Position numbers and translations under genes: made by a program. This document shows, one piece after another, positions 14,932 through 23,774 of a DNA stretch of 64,000 nucleotides. Within the stretch, counting starts at the first letter, position 1, and every line of letters begins with the position of its first letter. The DNA is from Corallococcus soli (GTDB lineage: Bacteria; Myxococcota; Myxococcia; Myxococcales; Myxococcaceae), in contig NZ_JAAIYO010000003.1 of the NCBI RefSeq assembly GCF_014930455.1, forward strand, positions 930,001-994,000, given 5' to 3'. Below the pieces are notes generated by a model. The model was not told where the DNA came from, made no database searches, and saw nothing but the letters and a program-made list of their open reading frames with translations.

Positions 14932-16419
14932 ATGGCCGAGACCACCTACCTGAAGCGCCTGTTCACCAGCGTTCGCCTGGATCCGCCCCAGTCGTCCGAG
15001 CCGATGATCCTCAGCAACTTCGGCGCCGTCGTCGACGAGCAGCAGGTCACCCTGGAGAGCCGGTTCCTCTCCAGCGTCGCCGCGCTGCTCCAGAACGTCG
15101 CGCCGGTGGAAGGACCGGACAACACCGCCCGCTTCGACAAGGGCCAGGTGCTGGACGTCATCAGCCGCATCGACCGCATGATCGACGCGCAGATGAACGA
15201 GATCCTCCACAACGAGACCTTCCAGAAGATGGAGTCGTCGTGGCGTGGCCTGGAGGACCTGGTCAACCACACCAACTTCAAGGCCAACATCGCCATCGAC
15301 GTGCTGGACGTGGCGAAGGAGGAGCTGGCGGAGGACTTCGAGAACAACTCCAGCAACATCTTCGCCGGTGCGCTCTTCGACAAGGTCTACATCCAGGAGT
15401 ACGACCAGTACGGCGGCCGTCCCTTCGGCGCCATCGTCGGCCTCTACGACTTCTCCTCCACGCCCGCGGACCTGACGTGGCTGCAGCGCATGGCGAAGGT
15501 GTCCAACGCGGCGCACGCCCCGTTCATCTCCGCCGTCAGCCACACGTTCTTCGGCTGTGAGACCATCGAGGAGATGGAGGCCATCAAGAACCTGGAGGGC
15601 GTGCTCGCGCACCCCCGGTTCGGCCGCTGGAACGCGTTCCGTGAGACGGAGGAGGCCGCCTACGTGGGCCTGACCTTCCCGCGCTACGTGCTGCGCCTGC
15701 CCTGGCACCCGGACAAGAACCCCTGCGACGTCCTGAACTTCACGGAGACGGCGCGCGGCGAGTCGGAGAAGTACCTCTGGGGCAACTCCGCCATCCTGCT
15801 CGCGCGCAACATGGTGAAGGCGTTCGAGATCTCCGGCTGGTGCCAGTCCATCCGCGGCCCCAAGGGCGGCGGTCTCATCTCCGGCCTCCCGGTGGACACG
15901 TTCTCCTTGCGCGGCCAGGACGAGATCAAGGCCCCCGTGGAGATCGCCATCCCGGACTACCGCGAGTACGAGTTCGCGCGCTCGGGCTTCATCCCGCTCG
16001 TGTACCGGAAGGGCTCCAGCGACGCGACGTTCTTCAGCACCCAGTCCGCCAAGGTCGCCAAGACGTTCAAGGACCCCAAGGACTCGGAGAACTCGCAGCT
16101 CGTCACGAACCTGGCCTACACGTTCTCCATCACGCGGCTGGCGCACTACGTGAAGTGCATCATGCGTGACAACATCGGCAACACGGCGGACGCGGACTAC
16201 ATCCAGCGCCAGCTGGACTCCTGGCTGTCCAACTACGTCACCACCGTGGCGAACCCGGACGACCTCACCGTGCGCCGCTTCCCCTTCAAGGCGAGCAGCG
16301 TCGTCGTGTACCCGCGTCCCGGCGAAATCGGCTGGTACGACTGCAAGCTGGCGGTGCTGCCGCACATCCAGTTCGAAGGCCTCAACGTGGAGCTGATGCT
16401 CGAGTCGCGGCTCGGTTAA
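14932..16419 (+). CDS. tssC: T6SS sheath large subunit TssC (VipB)
   Basis: At 495 aa this is the usual TssC length. Recognisable blocks are IDRMIDAQMNEILHNETFQ, ESSWRGLEDLVNHTNF, YGGRPFGAIVGLYDF, FISAVSHTFFG and EYEFARSGFIPLVYRKGS. The C-terminal part, including YDCKLAVLPHIQFEGLNVE and ELMLESRLG, forms the sheath shell domain. Normally ClpV recycles the contracted sheath through TssB; no clpV is in this window. An AAAAGGA site precedes ATG 14932. Confidence 0.95.
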   Translation: MAETTYLKRLFTSVRLDPPQSSEPMILSNFGAVVDEQQVTLESRFLSSVAALLQNVAPVEGPDNTARFDKGQVLDVISRIDRMIDAQMNEILHNETFQKMESSWRGLEDLVNHTNFKANIAIDVLDVAKEELAEDFENNSSNIFAGALFDKVYIQEYDQYGGRPFGAIVGLYDFSSTPADLTWLQRMAKVSNAAHAPFISAVSHTFFGCETIEEMEAIKNLEGVLAHPRFGRWNAFRETEEAAYVGLTFPRYVLRLPWHPDKNPCDVLNFTETARGESEKYLWGNSAILLARNMVKAFEISGWCQSIRGPKGGGLISGLPVDTFSLRGQDEIKAPVEIAIPDYREYEFARSGFIPLVYRKGSSDATFFSTQSAKVAKTFKDPKDSENSQLVTNLAYTFSITRLAHYVKCIMRDNIGNTADADYIQRQLDSWLSNYVTTVANPDDLTVRRFPFKASSVVVYPRPGEIGWYDCKLAVLPHIQFEGLNVELMLESRLG

Positions 16420-16433
16420 GCCGCACCCCCATT

Positions 16434-16453
16434 GGGCAGGTGAGAGCCTGCCC
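16434..16453 (+). other. Hairpin between tssC and hcp-like gene
   Basis: GGGCAGG (16434-16440), a 6-base loop, and CCTGCCC (16447-16453) form a perfect 7-bp stem in the 52-base gap. Only two T residues follow. It may stabilise or define the 5' end of a processed hcp transcript. Confidence 0.5.
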
Positions 16454-16471
16454 TTCACCCTGGAGTGACAG

Positions 16472-17053
16472 ATGCCCCAGTTTTCGCGCAACCTGGACGT
16501 GTATCAGGGCTTCAACTTCAAGAAGGACAAGCAGACCCCGGTTGGCTACATCACCGCGCTCACCATTGGTGGCGTGGCGCTGAAGGCGGACCAGGAGACC
16601 ATCAAGGATCCTGAGAACCCGGACGCGGCCATCGCGGACAAGGTCGTCGCGGTGCTCAACCACTACCTGTGGGACACGGGCGTGACGGACGCCATGTACT
16701 TCTCCGGGCAGGTGTCCGTGGCCAACAAGCAGGCCGTGGCGGAGATGCTGCTGGGCAAGTTCAGCAACATCGAGGTCGTCATCAAGTACGTCGTCTACGA
16801 GTACGACCCGCTCGGCAAGAAGTACTTCAAGTCGAACTTCCTCGACGCGGAGATCAAGGGCCTGCTGGAGAAGAACGGCGATGAGCTGAACATGGCCGTC
16901 GCGGACAACGAGTCCCGCGAGGTGCAGTCGCCCAAGAACTACACGTTCACCCTGGGCGTGAAGCCGCAGGCGCTGGAGCAGTCGCTGAACCTGGCCACCT
17001 CTTCGACGAAGAAGTTGGCCAAGAAGTGGGGCGTCACGGAGACGGCCAGCTAG
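16472..17053 (+). CDS. Hcp-like T6SS tube protein
   Basis: A 193-residue beta-rich protein placed directly after tssB-tssC, where the inner-tube gene hcp (tssD) often sits. Strands alternate (YITALTIGGVALKAD, DAMYFSGQVSV, IEVVIKYVVYEYDP, YTFTLGVKPQ) with a helix (NKQAVAEMLLGKF), compatible with the Hcp barrel. The usual proteobacterial Hcp motifs are not obvious and it is a little longer than the common 160-170 aa, so it is a divergent Hcp or a functional equivalent. The start is ATG 16472 after TGGAGTG. It is flanked by hairpins on both sides, which suits a highly expressed tube gene. Confidence 0.6.
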   Translation: MPQFSRNLDVYQGFNFKKDKQTPVGYITALTIGGVALKADQETIKDPENPDAAIADKVVAVLNHYLWDTGVTDAMYFSGQVSVANKQAVAEMLLGKFSNIEVVIKYVVYEYDPLGKKYFKSNFLDAEIKGLLEKNGDELNMAVADNESREVQSPKNYTFTLGVKPQALEQSLNLATSSTKKLAKKWGVTETAS

Positions 17054-17082
17054 CATCCCGTACCGGTAACAAGTCGCGCCCG

Positions 17083-17108
17083 GGCCGGGAGCACCCTCGC
17101 TCCCGGCC
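17083..17108 (+). terminator. Strong 10-bp hairpin between hcp-like gene and tssK (attenuator or 3' stabiliser)
   Basis: GGCCGGGAGC (17083-17092), a 6-base loop, and GCTCCCGGCC (17099-17108) form a perfect GC-rich stem. Only TT follows, so it is not a full intrinsic terminator. Partial termination or exonuclease blocking here would raise hcp mRNA relative to the downstream genes. Confidence 0.6.
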
Positions 17109-17138
17109 TTGCTGGCGCGAAAGAAGAGAACGAGGCAC

Positions 17139-18389
17139 ATGCAGCGGTACAAGCTCGCACGGGTCCGCTGGCACGTGGGCCAGACCCTCCTCCCCGAGCA
17201 CTTCATCGCGCAAGAGGATGCGGTGGACGCCGAGATCCGGCTCCACGCGACACTGTCCGGCCTGCCGTCCCACGGCGTCGCGTACCTGGCCTGGAACGAG
17301 TCGCTCCTGCTGGGCGGCAGCCTGTCCATCTCCGCGCTCACCGTCGTCACCAAGACGGGGGAGCTGCTGGACGTGCCCGGCAACGCCGTCATCGCCCCCC
17401 TGGCCCTGGACGCCATCGGCAAGTCGGAGTTCATCATCTACCTGCACGTGCTGAAGGAGACCGTCAGCGCGGAGGGCATCCGCCTGTACGCGGATGATCC
17501 GCCGGTGCTCCAGCGCGTGCTCAACAAGCTTCAGCTGTCGTCGGAGCCGGTGATGGACGGCGCCGTGGCGTCCTTCGGGCTGGCCGCCGTTTCGCAGGAC
17601 GAGGACGGCGCGTGGCGCACGTCGCCGGACTGGGTGCCCGCGCTGCTGCTCGTGGGGCCCAACCCCTTCCTGGAGACGCTGCTCACGTCGCTGGACGACC
17701 TGTTGGACCAGGTGCGCCAGCAGCTGCTCACGCACATCTCGGACACGTACCTGCGCACGGACCGGCTCACCAACGCGCGCCGGGCGCTCTTCGAAGTCCA
17801 CCACCTGCTCGCCCTGCGCAAGGACATGTTCCGGCAGGTGTACGTGCACCCGTACCACCTGTTCGACGGGCTGCGCCGGCTGTACTTCGAGGCGTGCTGC
17901 TACCTGGAGATGCTCCCGGACGACCAGATGCCGGTGTACCAGCACGAGGAGCTGGCCACGGGCCTGGGCGGGTGGATCCGCCTGCTCACGCGCAGCTTCC
18001 AGCCAGAGGCCACGCGCTCCACGCACAAGGCCTTCCAGGTGAAGGACGGCCAGTACGTCTGCTCTCCGCTGCCGCCGGAGGTGAGCGCCGCCAGCGAGGC
18101 GTACCTGCTCGTGCAGCGCACCAGGCCCGGGGAGCGCACGCCCATGGACGGCGTGAAGCTGGCCAGCCCCTCACGGCTTCCGCTGGTGCGCCGTCAGGCG
18201 CTGAAGGGCGTGCCCTACACCCACGTGCCGTACCCGTCGTTCCCGCACGCGCTGGGGCCCGAAATCGACTGGTACCTGCTGGGCAAGGGCGAGGAGTGGC
18301 AGCACTCGCTGCGCGAGGACGGGGTGGCCTTCTACGTGACGCCCGCGCTCAAGGGCGCCCAGACGTCGCTGTTCTGGCGGAGGAGCTGA
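17139..18389 (+). CDS. tssK: T6SS baseplate protein TssK
   Basis: TssK links the baseplate to the TssJLM membrane complex through TssL and TssM. The N-terminal RVRWHVGQTLLPEHFIAQE is the family's 'W-x-G-x-x-L-x-P-x-HFQ' region, with FIAQE in place of FQ. The shoulder and C-domain segments (RLRRLYFEACCYLEMLPD and PYPSFPHALGPEIDWYLL) also fit. It is 416 aa from ATG 17139, preceded by GAGG. An in-frame TTG at 17109 touches the hairpin and is rejected. tssE follows after 4 bases. Confidence 0.85.
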   Translation: MQRYKLARVRWHVGQTLLPEHFIAQEDAVDAEIRLHATLSGLPSHGVAYLAWNESLLLGGSLSISALTVVTKTGELLDVPGNAVIAPLALDAIGKSEFIIYLHVLKETVSAEGIRLYADDPPVLQRVLNKLQLSSEPVMDGAVASFGLAAVSQDEDGAWRTSPDWVPALLLVGPNPFLETLLTSLDDLLDQVRQQLLTHISDTYLRTDRLTNARRALFEVHHLLALRKDMFRQVYVHPYHLFDGLRRLYFEACCYLEMLPDDQMPVYQHEELATGLGGWIRLLTRSFQPEATRSTHKAFQVKDGQYVCSPLPPEVSAASEAYLLVQRTRPGERTPMDGVKLASPSRLPLVRRQALKGVPYTHVPYPSFPHALGPEIDWYLLGKGEEWQHSLREDGVAFYVTPALKGAQTSLFWRRS

Positions 18390-18393
18390 CGCC

Positions 18394-18783
18394 ATGGCGC
18401 GCGCGCCCTTCCTGGACAAGTTCGCGGCCCGCTCCCAGCGGCCCAACGTCCGGGACAGCCTGGAGCACGTGATGCGCAACATCGAAGCCGTGCTCAACAC
18501 GAAGAAGGGCTACGGCTTCTTCATGCACGACTTCGGCCTGGGCGGGTACACGGAGAAGCTGGGCACGCGCGAGCTGGTGGAGGCGCTCACCGCGGAAATC
18601 CAGCAGGAGATCACCCAGCACGAGCCCCGGCTGGTGGGCCCGGAGGTGAAGCTGCGCGGCCGCGACAGTGGACTGTGGCTGCACTTCGACTGCAAGGGCG
18701 CCTTCGACGACGTGCCGTGCCACCTGCGGCTGGTGTTCCACACCGTCACCGGCCAGGTGCGCGTGCACGTGGAGGACACCTGA
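18394..18783 (+). CDS. tssE: T6SS baseplate protein TssE (gp25-like)
   Basis: A 129-residue protein with the gp25/TssE layout: an N-terminal RDSLEHVMRNIEAVLNTKKG helix, then FFMHDFGLGGY (the family's 'DYGL-x-D' position), then helix TRELVEALTAEIQQEITQHEPRL and closing strands. It is a lysozyme-like baseplate wedge protein without lytic activity. Its stop overlaps the vgrG start by one base (TGATG), so the two are translationally coupled. Confidence 0.88.
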   Translation: MARAPFLDKFAARSQRPNVRDSLEHVMRNIEAVLNTKKGYGFFMHDFGLGGYTEKLGTRELVEALTAEIQQEITQHEPRLVGPEVKLRGRDSGLWLHFDCKGAFDDVPCHLRLVFHTVTGQVRVHVEDT

Positions 18784-20447
18784 TGGCACCCCACGCCGAG
18801 CGGCTGGACCTGACGCTCACGCTCACCATCGCGGGCAAGGCGCACGCCATCGCCTCGGCGGACGTGCTCGCCTTCGAGCTGGACCTGCACGGGTGGGGGC
18901 ACGAGGGGAGGGTGGAGTTCCGCGTCCTCGACGAGACGGCGCACGGCGGCCAGAAGAAGGACAAGCTGCTCGCGGACTTCCTCAAGCCGGACCTGGTGGA
19001 GGTGGCGCTGGAGCTCAAGGCGGTGCACTCCGACACGGCGACGAAGCCGACCTTCACCTCCCTCAAGGTGAAGGGGCTGGGGCTGGACAAGGCCCTCACG
19101 GAGGAGACCGTCGCCCAGGTGAAGGGCGCGGGCATCACCTACCGGCACTACACGCTGCGCTTCGTGGATCCCGCGCGGCTGCTGTGGACGCAGCACTTCC
19201 CGTGCGCGCTCTACACGCAGAAGACCCTGCAGGACGTGCTGGACGCGCACAAGGGCGACAAGATCGCCCTGGCCAACGACTGGGACGCCCAGTTGGGGGT
19301 CACCTGCCCGTTGATCTTCCTGGGCCTGTCCCCGGAGTCCGGCGCCAGCTTCTACGACTTCGTCGTGGCGTTCGTGCACGCGCGCAACGGCGTGCTCGCG
19401 TACGACTACACCGCGCAGGGCTACCAGCTCCGCGCGGCGAAGGCCGCCACCGGCACGCCGCTGGAGCTGCGCTCACAGGACGTGGACGCGGTGACGGTGG
19501 TGTTCCCGGAGGTGGCCCGCCACGACGTGGCCATCCTCAACGCCGCCGCGGAGAGCCCGAAGAACCAGGCCATCACCAACGCGCAGGCCGTCACCGGCGT
19601 CCGCCAGGACGTGCTCCTGCGCACGGACATCGCCAATGACGTGCAGAAGCGGGTGACGCTGGAGACGGCGCGCCTCAAGGTGCGCGGGCTGGAGGTGGAC
19701 CTCTCCTGGAACCGCTTCCCCACGGTGGCGTTCGCGCCCGGTGCGCTGGTGAAGCTGCCCAAGACGGCCGGGTGGGTGGCATCAGGCGTGCCCGGCACGG
19801 ACACCTTCCGGGTGCGCCGGATGACGCTCCGCGCGGAGCCGCTGCCGCCCGAGGACCTGGAAGCCGACGGGGAAGGGGAGGCGCGCCGGCCCTCGCCGGA
19901 GAGCCGCTACCTCTTCACGCTCACCACGCGGCTGGAGCGCAAGGACGAACTGCACGTGGACCTGCCGGCCTTCACGCCGCCGGTCTACCCGCGCTTCGTC
20001 GAAGGGCTCATCGTCAGTGAGGTGGGCGAGACGAAGGACGAGACGTGGCAGGCGTACACCGACAGCGCCACGTCCCTGGACGGCTACAAGGTGAAGATGC
20101 CGCTCTTCGCCAACCAGATCATCCAGGTGCCCTTCAACGCGAACCTGCTGCCCGGGCACTTCTACTTCCCGGCCTACAAGGGCGCGCGGGTGCTGGTGGC
20201 GCTGGACTTCCAGCGCGCGTGGCTCAAGCGCTACCTGGACTGGCGCGCGGGCGCTCGGCTGCCGTCGGACGGGCAGGGCGTGCACCTGCTCGTGGGCAAG
20301 ACGACGGAGAATGGCACGTCCATGCGCCACTTCTACGACGACAACAAGCCGCTGTTCCGGCTCCAGCGCACCCACGACACGGACACGGAGAAGATCGAGC
20401 TGAAGGAAGGCACGCTGCTCATCCTGGTGAAGGAAGAACCCGCGTGA
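18783..20447 (+). CDS. vgrG: VgrG-like spike protein 1 (hub and OB part, no needle)
   Basis: VgrG trimers form the T6SS spike. This 554-aa protein has the gp27-like hub domains (LTLTIAGKAHAIASADVLAF, VKGAGITYRHYTLRFVDPARLLW) and an OB/gp5-like end (KVKMPLFANQIIQVPFNA, LLPGHFYFPAYKGARVLVAL, LRLQRTHDTDTEKIEL-type close). It stops at GTLLILVKEEPA, exactly where the beta-helical needle usually begins. The needle appears as the next gene. It is clearly paralogous to the minus-strand VgrG at 30239-32170. The true start is ATG 18783, overlapping the tssE stop. Confidence 0.8.
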   Translation: MAPHAERLDLTLTLTIAGKAHAIASADVLAFELDLHGWGHEGRVEFRVLDETAHGGQKKDKLLADFLKPDLVEVALELKAVHSDTATKPTFTSLKVKGLGLDKALTEETVAQVKGAGITYRHYTLRFVDPARLLWTQHFPCALYTQKTLQDVLDAHKGDKIALANDWDAQLGVTCPLIFLGLSPESGASFYDFVVAFVHARNGVLAYDYTAQGYQLRAAKAATGTPLELRSQDVDAVTVVFPEVARHDVAILNAAAESPKNQAITNAQAVTGVRQDVLLRTDIANDVQKRVTLETARLKVRGLEVDLSWNRFPTVAFAPGALVKLPKTAGWVASGVPGTDTFRVRRMTLRAEPLPPEDLEADGEGEARRPSPESRYLFTLTTRLERKDELHVDLPAFTPPVYPRFVEGLIVSEVGETKDETWQAYTDSATSLDGYKVKMPLFANQIIQVPFNANLLPGHFYFPAYKGARVLVALDFQRAWLKRYLDWRAGARLPSDGQGVHLLVGKTTENGTSMRHFYDDNKPLFRLQRTHDTDTEKIELKEGTLLILVKEEPA

Positions 20448-20472
20448 GCGCGGGTTCGGACGGAGAGGACTG

Positions 20473-21075
20473 ATGGGAACGCTGGTTTGCAAGATCGAGC
20501 TGGACAAGGTGAAGGGCATCACCGTCCAGGTCGACAACGCGGACGATCAAATCACCCAGACCGTGGTGATGGACGGCACCAGCATCACCATCACCGTGAA
20601 GGGCCCCCAGGAGACGAGCACCTACGTGCAGAAGCAGGACAGCATCGTCGTCACGGTGAAGGACCTGACCTTCGACACGGACACCATCACCATGAAGTCC
20701 AAGGGCGTGTCGCAGTGGACCAGCCAGGACACGCTCACGGTGAAGAGCACGAAGGACATGACCCTCAACACCAGCGCGAAGCTGACCCAGACGGCCACCA
20801 GCGACGCGAAGCTGTCCTCCAGCGCCAACGTGAACATCGAGGCGACGTCCAAGCTGGCCATGAAGGGCAACATGGGCGCGGAGATGGTGACGTCCGGCGG
20901 CGAGGCGAAGGTGGACGGCGTGACGCTGAAGCTCGCCGGCAAGACGACCGCGGAGATGTCCGGGGCGATGACGAAGGTGACCGCCACCGGGAAGCTCGAC
21001 CTGGAGGCCAGCGGCATGGCCAACCTCAAGGGCTCCATCACCAGCGTGGGCGGCGCGCTGGTGAAGCTGGGCTGA
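20473..21075 (+). CDS. Separate VgrG needle-like beta-helix protein
   Basis: A 200-residue protein built almost wholly from short alternating strands: TQTVVMDGTSITITVKG, DSIVVTVKDLTFDTDTITMK, DTLTVKSTKDMTLNTSAKL, SANVNIEATSKLAMKGNM, TGKLDLEASGMANLKG. This matches the gp5C/VgrG C-terminal triple beta-helix (DUF2345-type) that forms the spike shaft. It begins 25 bases after vgrG, which itself ends just before its own needle would start. The best reading is a VgrG split into two polypeptides. The PAAR-like DUF4280 protein upstream would cap it. Low-complexity Thr/Ser/Lys use makes family assignment by eye less secure. Confidence 0.65.
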   Translation: MGTLVCKIELDKVKGITVQVDNADDQITQTVVMDGTSITITVKGPQETSTYVQKQDSIVVTVKDLTFDTDTITMKSKGVSQWTSQDTLTVKSTKDMTLNTSAKLTQTATSDAKLSSSANVNIEATSKLAMKGNMGAEMVTSGGEAKVDGVTLKLAGKTTAEMSGAMTKVTATGKLDLEASGMANLKGSITSVGGALVKLG

Positions 21076-21124
21076 CGCGATGCACGGAATCCTCTTTGAC
21101 TGACGGACGGCGGGAGAGCGGGCG

Positions 21125-22771
21125 GTGAAGGACTTTTCAGAGAAGATCTACCTCGACTTCCTGTCGGAGCTGGACGGGCTGGAGCGCTTCCGGCAGCGCT
21201 TCCAGGAGCGACACCCCGCCGCCCCGCTGGACCGCGAAGACCCGGACGTGCGCCGCCTCATCGAGGCGATGGCGTTCTTCTCCGTGCAGACGCGGCACGC
21301 CACGCTGCACAACCTGCGCTCCACCTGGCGGAGGCTCTTCGCGGGCTTCTTCGACTTCCTGCTGGAGCCCGTGCCCGCCGCCGCCATGGCGCAGGCCGTG
21401 CCCACGGAGAAGATGGTGGAGCCGGTGCTGCTCACCCGGGGCACGGAGCTGCGCCTGACGCCCGCCGAAGGGGTGGCCGGCTCCTTCCGCCTCCAGCGCG
21501 ACCTGCGCGTGCTGCCCATCTTCCTGAAGGGCACGGACGTGGTGCCCCAGGTGCGCAGCGGCCACCGGCTCATCCTGCGCTTCGAGTCCCGCTTCGCGCG
21601 CAAGGACGCCATCGACGTGCTCAGCCTGCACGTGCGGCACCTGGACGAGTACCGCTCGTCGCTGGCCGTCTTCCACGCGCTGCGCAAGCACCTGAAGCAG
21701 ATCAGCGTCGTGTACGACGAGTCCGCGGACGAGCACTCGGTGGGCAGCCCCTGCGAGGTGTCCTTCAACCGCGATCCGCCCGCGCCGGACGACGGGACCG
21801 TCTACGCGCACCCGTTCCAGCGCCTGCGCGCCTTCTTCCAGTTCCCGGAGCAGCAGCTGTTCCTGCACGTCAAGGTGCCGCCGCCGCGCGGCAGTTCCTG
21901 GATGAAGTTCTGCCTCTGCCTGGACCTGGACAAGGACTGGACGGTGGGCAAGTCGCTGCACCCGGACTTCTTCCAGCTCTTCACCGTGCCGGTGGTGAAC
22001 CTCAAGGCGGAGCCCGCGCAGGTCGTCGTCGCGGACGGCACGCGGGCGGAGCACCCCATCCTGAGCATGAGCGCGGGGCGCGAGTTCAGCCTGCACTCGG
22101 TGACGGGCGTCTTCGAGATGACCAAGGCGGGGCTGTCCCCGCTGCGCCCGGCCTTCCTGCCCGGCAAGGGGCCCAGCTACGAGGTGGACGAGACCTTCGA
22201 TGAGAAGCTCACGTCCCGGCAGAGCCTCATCGTGCGCATGCCGGAGGCGTTCACCGCGCCCCGGAAGATCGTCCTGGAGGCGCTGTGGCACCAGCCGCAG
22301 TTCTCGTCGCAGGCGGCGGGCAGGGTGGAGGTGTCGGTGCCGGGCCGGCACATCGAGGGCTTGAAATGGCAGACGGTGGGCAGCCTGCAACCCCACCGCG
22401 ACAGCGTGCTACGGGATGACGTGGAGGCCCTGACGCAGTTCCTCGCGTGGAAGGCGAAGGCAACGCTGGGTCGGGATGAAGTGGTCGCCCTGTTGGGTCA
22501 CCTGGGCACCCCGGCGGAGAGCCCGTTCCGCCGCGTCCTTCCCTGGCTCAAGGAGTTGAAGTTCAGTGTGGTCCCCGACAGCGCCATGAAGGGCTCCGGG
22601 ATCCGCCACGCCTACGAGGCCGTCATGGAGCCGTTCGACTTGAGCTTCGAGCCTGTCGTCATCTGCTTTCTTGAGCAGCTGCGGGACCTGCTGGATGCTT
22701 GGAACAATGAGGCCTCGGTGGAACTGCGAGCCTCCGTGGCGGGACTGGGGCCGCTGCAGCTTCCAACGTAG
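21125..22771 (+). CDS. tssF: TssF-like T6SS baseplate protein
   Basis: TssF forms the baseplate wedge with TssG. The start matches family logic: YLDFLSELDGLERFRQRF, then HPAAPLDREDPDVRRLIEAM (the 'P-x-x-A-x-x-L-x-x-x-x-x-DP-x-V-x-RL-x-E' block) and FFDFLLEPVPAAAMAQ. A beta-rich middle and a C-terminal helical part follow. At 548 aa it is slightly short of the usual 580-620. The start is GTG 21125. tssL follows after 12 bases. Confidence 0.78.
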   Translation: MKDFSEKIYLDFLSELDGLERFRQRFQERHPAAPLDREDPDVRRLIEAMAFFSVQTRHATLHNLRSTWRRLFAGFFDFLLEPVPAAAMAQAVPTEKMVEPVLLTRGTELRLTPAEGVAGSFRLQRDLRVLPIFLKGTDVVPQVRSGHRLILRFESRFARKDAIDVLSLHVRHLDEYRSSLAVFHALRKHLKQISVVYDESADEHSVGSPCEVSFNRDPPAPDDGTVYAHPFQRLRAFFQFPEQQLFLHVKVPPPRGSSWMKFCLCLDLDKDWTVGKSLHPDFFQLFTVPVVNLKAEPAQVVVADGTRAEHPILSMSAGREFSLHSVTGVFEMTKAGLSPLRPAFLPGKGPSYEVDETFDEKLTSRQSLIVRMPEAFTAPRKIVLEALWHQPQFSSQAAGRVEVSVPGRHIEGLKWQTVGSLQPHRDSVLRDDVEALTQFLAWKAKATLGRDEVVALLGHLGTPAESPFRRVLPWLKELKFSVVPDSAMKGSGIRHAYEAVMEPFDLSFEPVVICFLEQLRDLLDAWNNEASVELRASVAGLGPLQLPT

Positions 22772-22783
22772 CGCTCGAACATC

Positions 22784-23425
22784 ATGAAACTGGAGCATTG
22801 GAATTTCCTCCTGGCCGCGCAGCGACGCGTGCGCCAGCTCCTCGACCGGGCCCTGCCCGCCGAGCCCGCCCCCGGCGCGCGCCGTCCGCAGGGCAGGGTG
22901 GGGCAGGAGGCGCTGGATCACCTGGAGCAGGCGCTGCTCGTGGAGCTGGAGAAGCTGCGCGCGGCCTTCGGGGAGGACCTGCGTCCGGACGAGGTGGAGG
23001 ATCTGATCCGCCCCTTCGTGTACTTCCTGGATGAATGGGTGCTGCGCCGGCTGTCGGACGCGGAGCAACAGCTCTGGCCGCTCCTGCAGCAGAACCTGTT
23101 CCAGGTCGACTCGGGTGGCGACCTCTTCTACGACTTCGTGGAAGAGAAGTTGCGTCGCAATGAGACGCCGCCCATCGTCTTCGAGATGATCCGTTTCTGC
23201 CTCGCCGCGGGATTCACCGGACGCCTGGTGGGGCAGCCTGAGCGGATCCGCGACTTCTCGAATCGCATCTCCGAGCGCATCCCCCAGCCCGCATCGCTGA
23301 TGCAGCCCGCGCCCGTGGTGCCGCTGGGGCCGCCCACCGTCTATGACTTCCCGGTGCGCTACTACGCCGTGACGGCCGCCATCGTGCTGGGGCTCCCCGT
23401 CCTCCTGTGGTGGGCGTCCAATTGA
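22784..23425 (+). CDS. tssL: T6SS inner-membrane protein TssL (DotU/IcmH)
   Basis: TssL is a tail-anchored inner-membrane protein of the TssJLM complex. This 213-residue copy has the DotU fold signals DLIRPFVYFLDEWVLRRL, LFQVDSGGDLFYDFVEEKL and EMIRFCLAAGFTGRLVG (the family's 'E-x-x-x-x-CL-x-LGF-x-G-x-Y'). A single C-terminal span is present (VTAAIVLGLPVLLWW, residues about 193-211). No peptidoglycan-binding OmpA extension is present. It is followed by a small overlapping gene and tssM. Confidence 0.9.
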   Translation: MKLEHWNFLLAAQRRVRQLLDRALPAEPAPGARRPQGRVGQEALDHLEQALLVELEKLRAAFGEDLRPDEVEDLIRPFVYFLDEWVLRRLSDAEQQLWPLLQQNLFQVDSGGDLFYDFVEEKLRRNETPPIVFEMIRFCLAAGFTGRLVGQPERIRDFSNRISERIPQPASLMQPAPVVPLGPPTVYDFPVRYYAVTAAIVLGLPVLLWWASN

Positions 23426-23772
23426 AGCCCATCGTGCTCCGCGCGCCCGTCGCCCCCGTGGAGGCGCCCGGCATGTCCCGTCGCCTGGGGGCTCCGCCCG
23501 CGCCCCCCGCGCCGAAGCCGCTGACGCTGCTGACGGCGCTGGAGCAGCGGGTGGAGGAGGCGCTGGGCCCCCTGCGCGAGGGCGCGCAGCCGCTGCTGGA
23601 TGACGTGCGCCAGGCGCTGGTCGCGTTGGATCCGCCCGGGGACACGATGCTGCCGTCGCCCCAGGAGCAGCAGAAGCTTCGCGCGAAGGTGACCGCCACC
23701 CTGGAGGAGGCGGAAGACGTGCTGGAGGCGCTGCAGCTGGGCGCCCGCTCCGGCGGACGGGGAAGCGACTGA
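23422..23772 (+). CDS. Small uncharacterised protein between tssL and tssM
   Basis: Not recognised. About 116 aa from TTG 23422, which overlaps the tssL stop as TTGA; in-frame GTG codons at 23407/23410 would lengthen it by five residues. The first 40 residues are Pro/Ala-rich. The rest is a pair of amphipathic helices (LTALEQRVEEALGPLREGAQ and QEQQKLRAKVTATLEEAEDVLEALQL). There is no signal peptide or membrane span. Tight packing (2 bases before tssM) suggests a cytoplasmic accessory of the membrane complex. Confidence 0.6.
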   Translation: MKPIVLRAPVAPVEAPGMSRRLGAPPAPPAPKPLTLLTALEQRVEEALGPLREGAQPLLDDVRQALVALDPPGDTMLPSPQEQQKLRAKVTATLEEAEDVLEALQLGARSGGRGSD

Positions 23773-23774
23773 CC

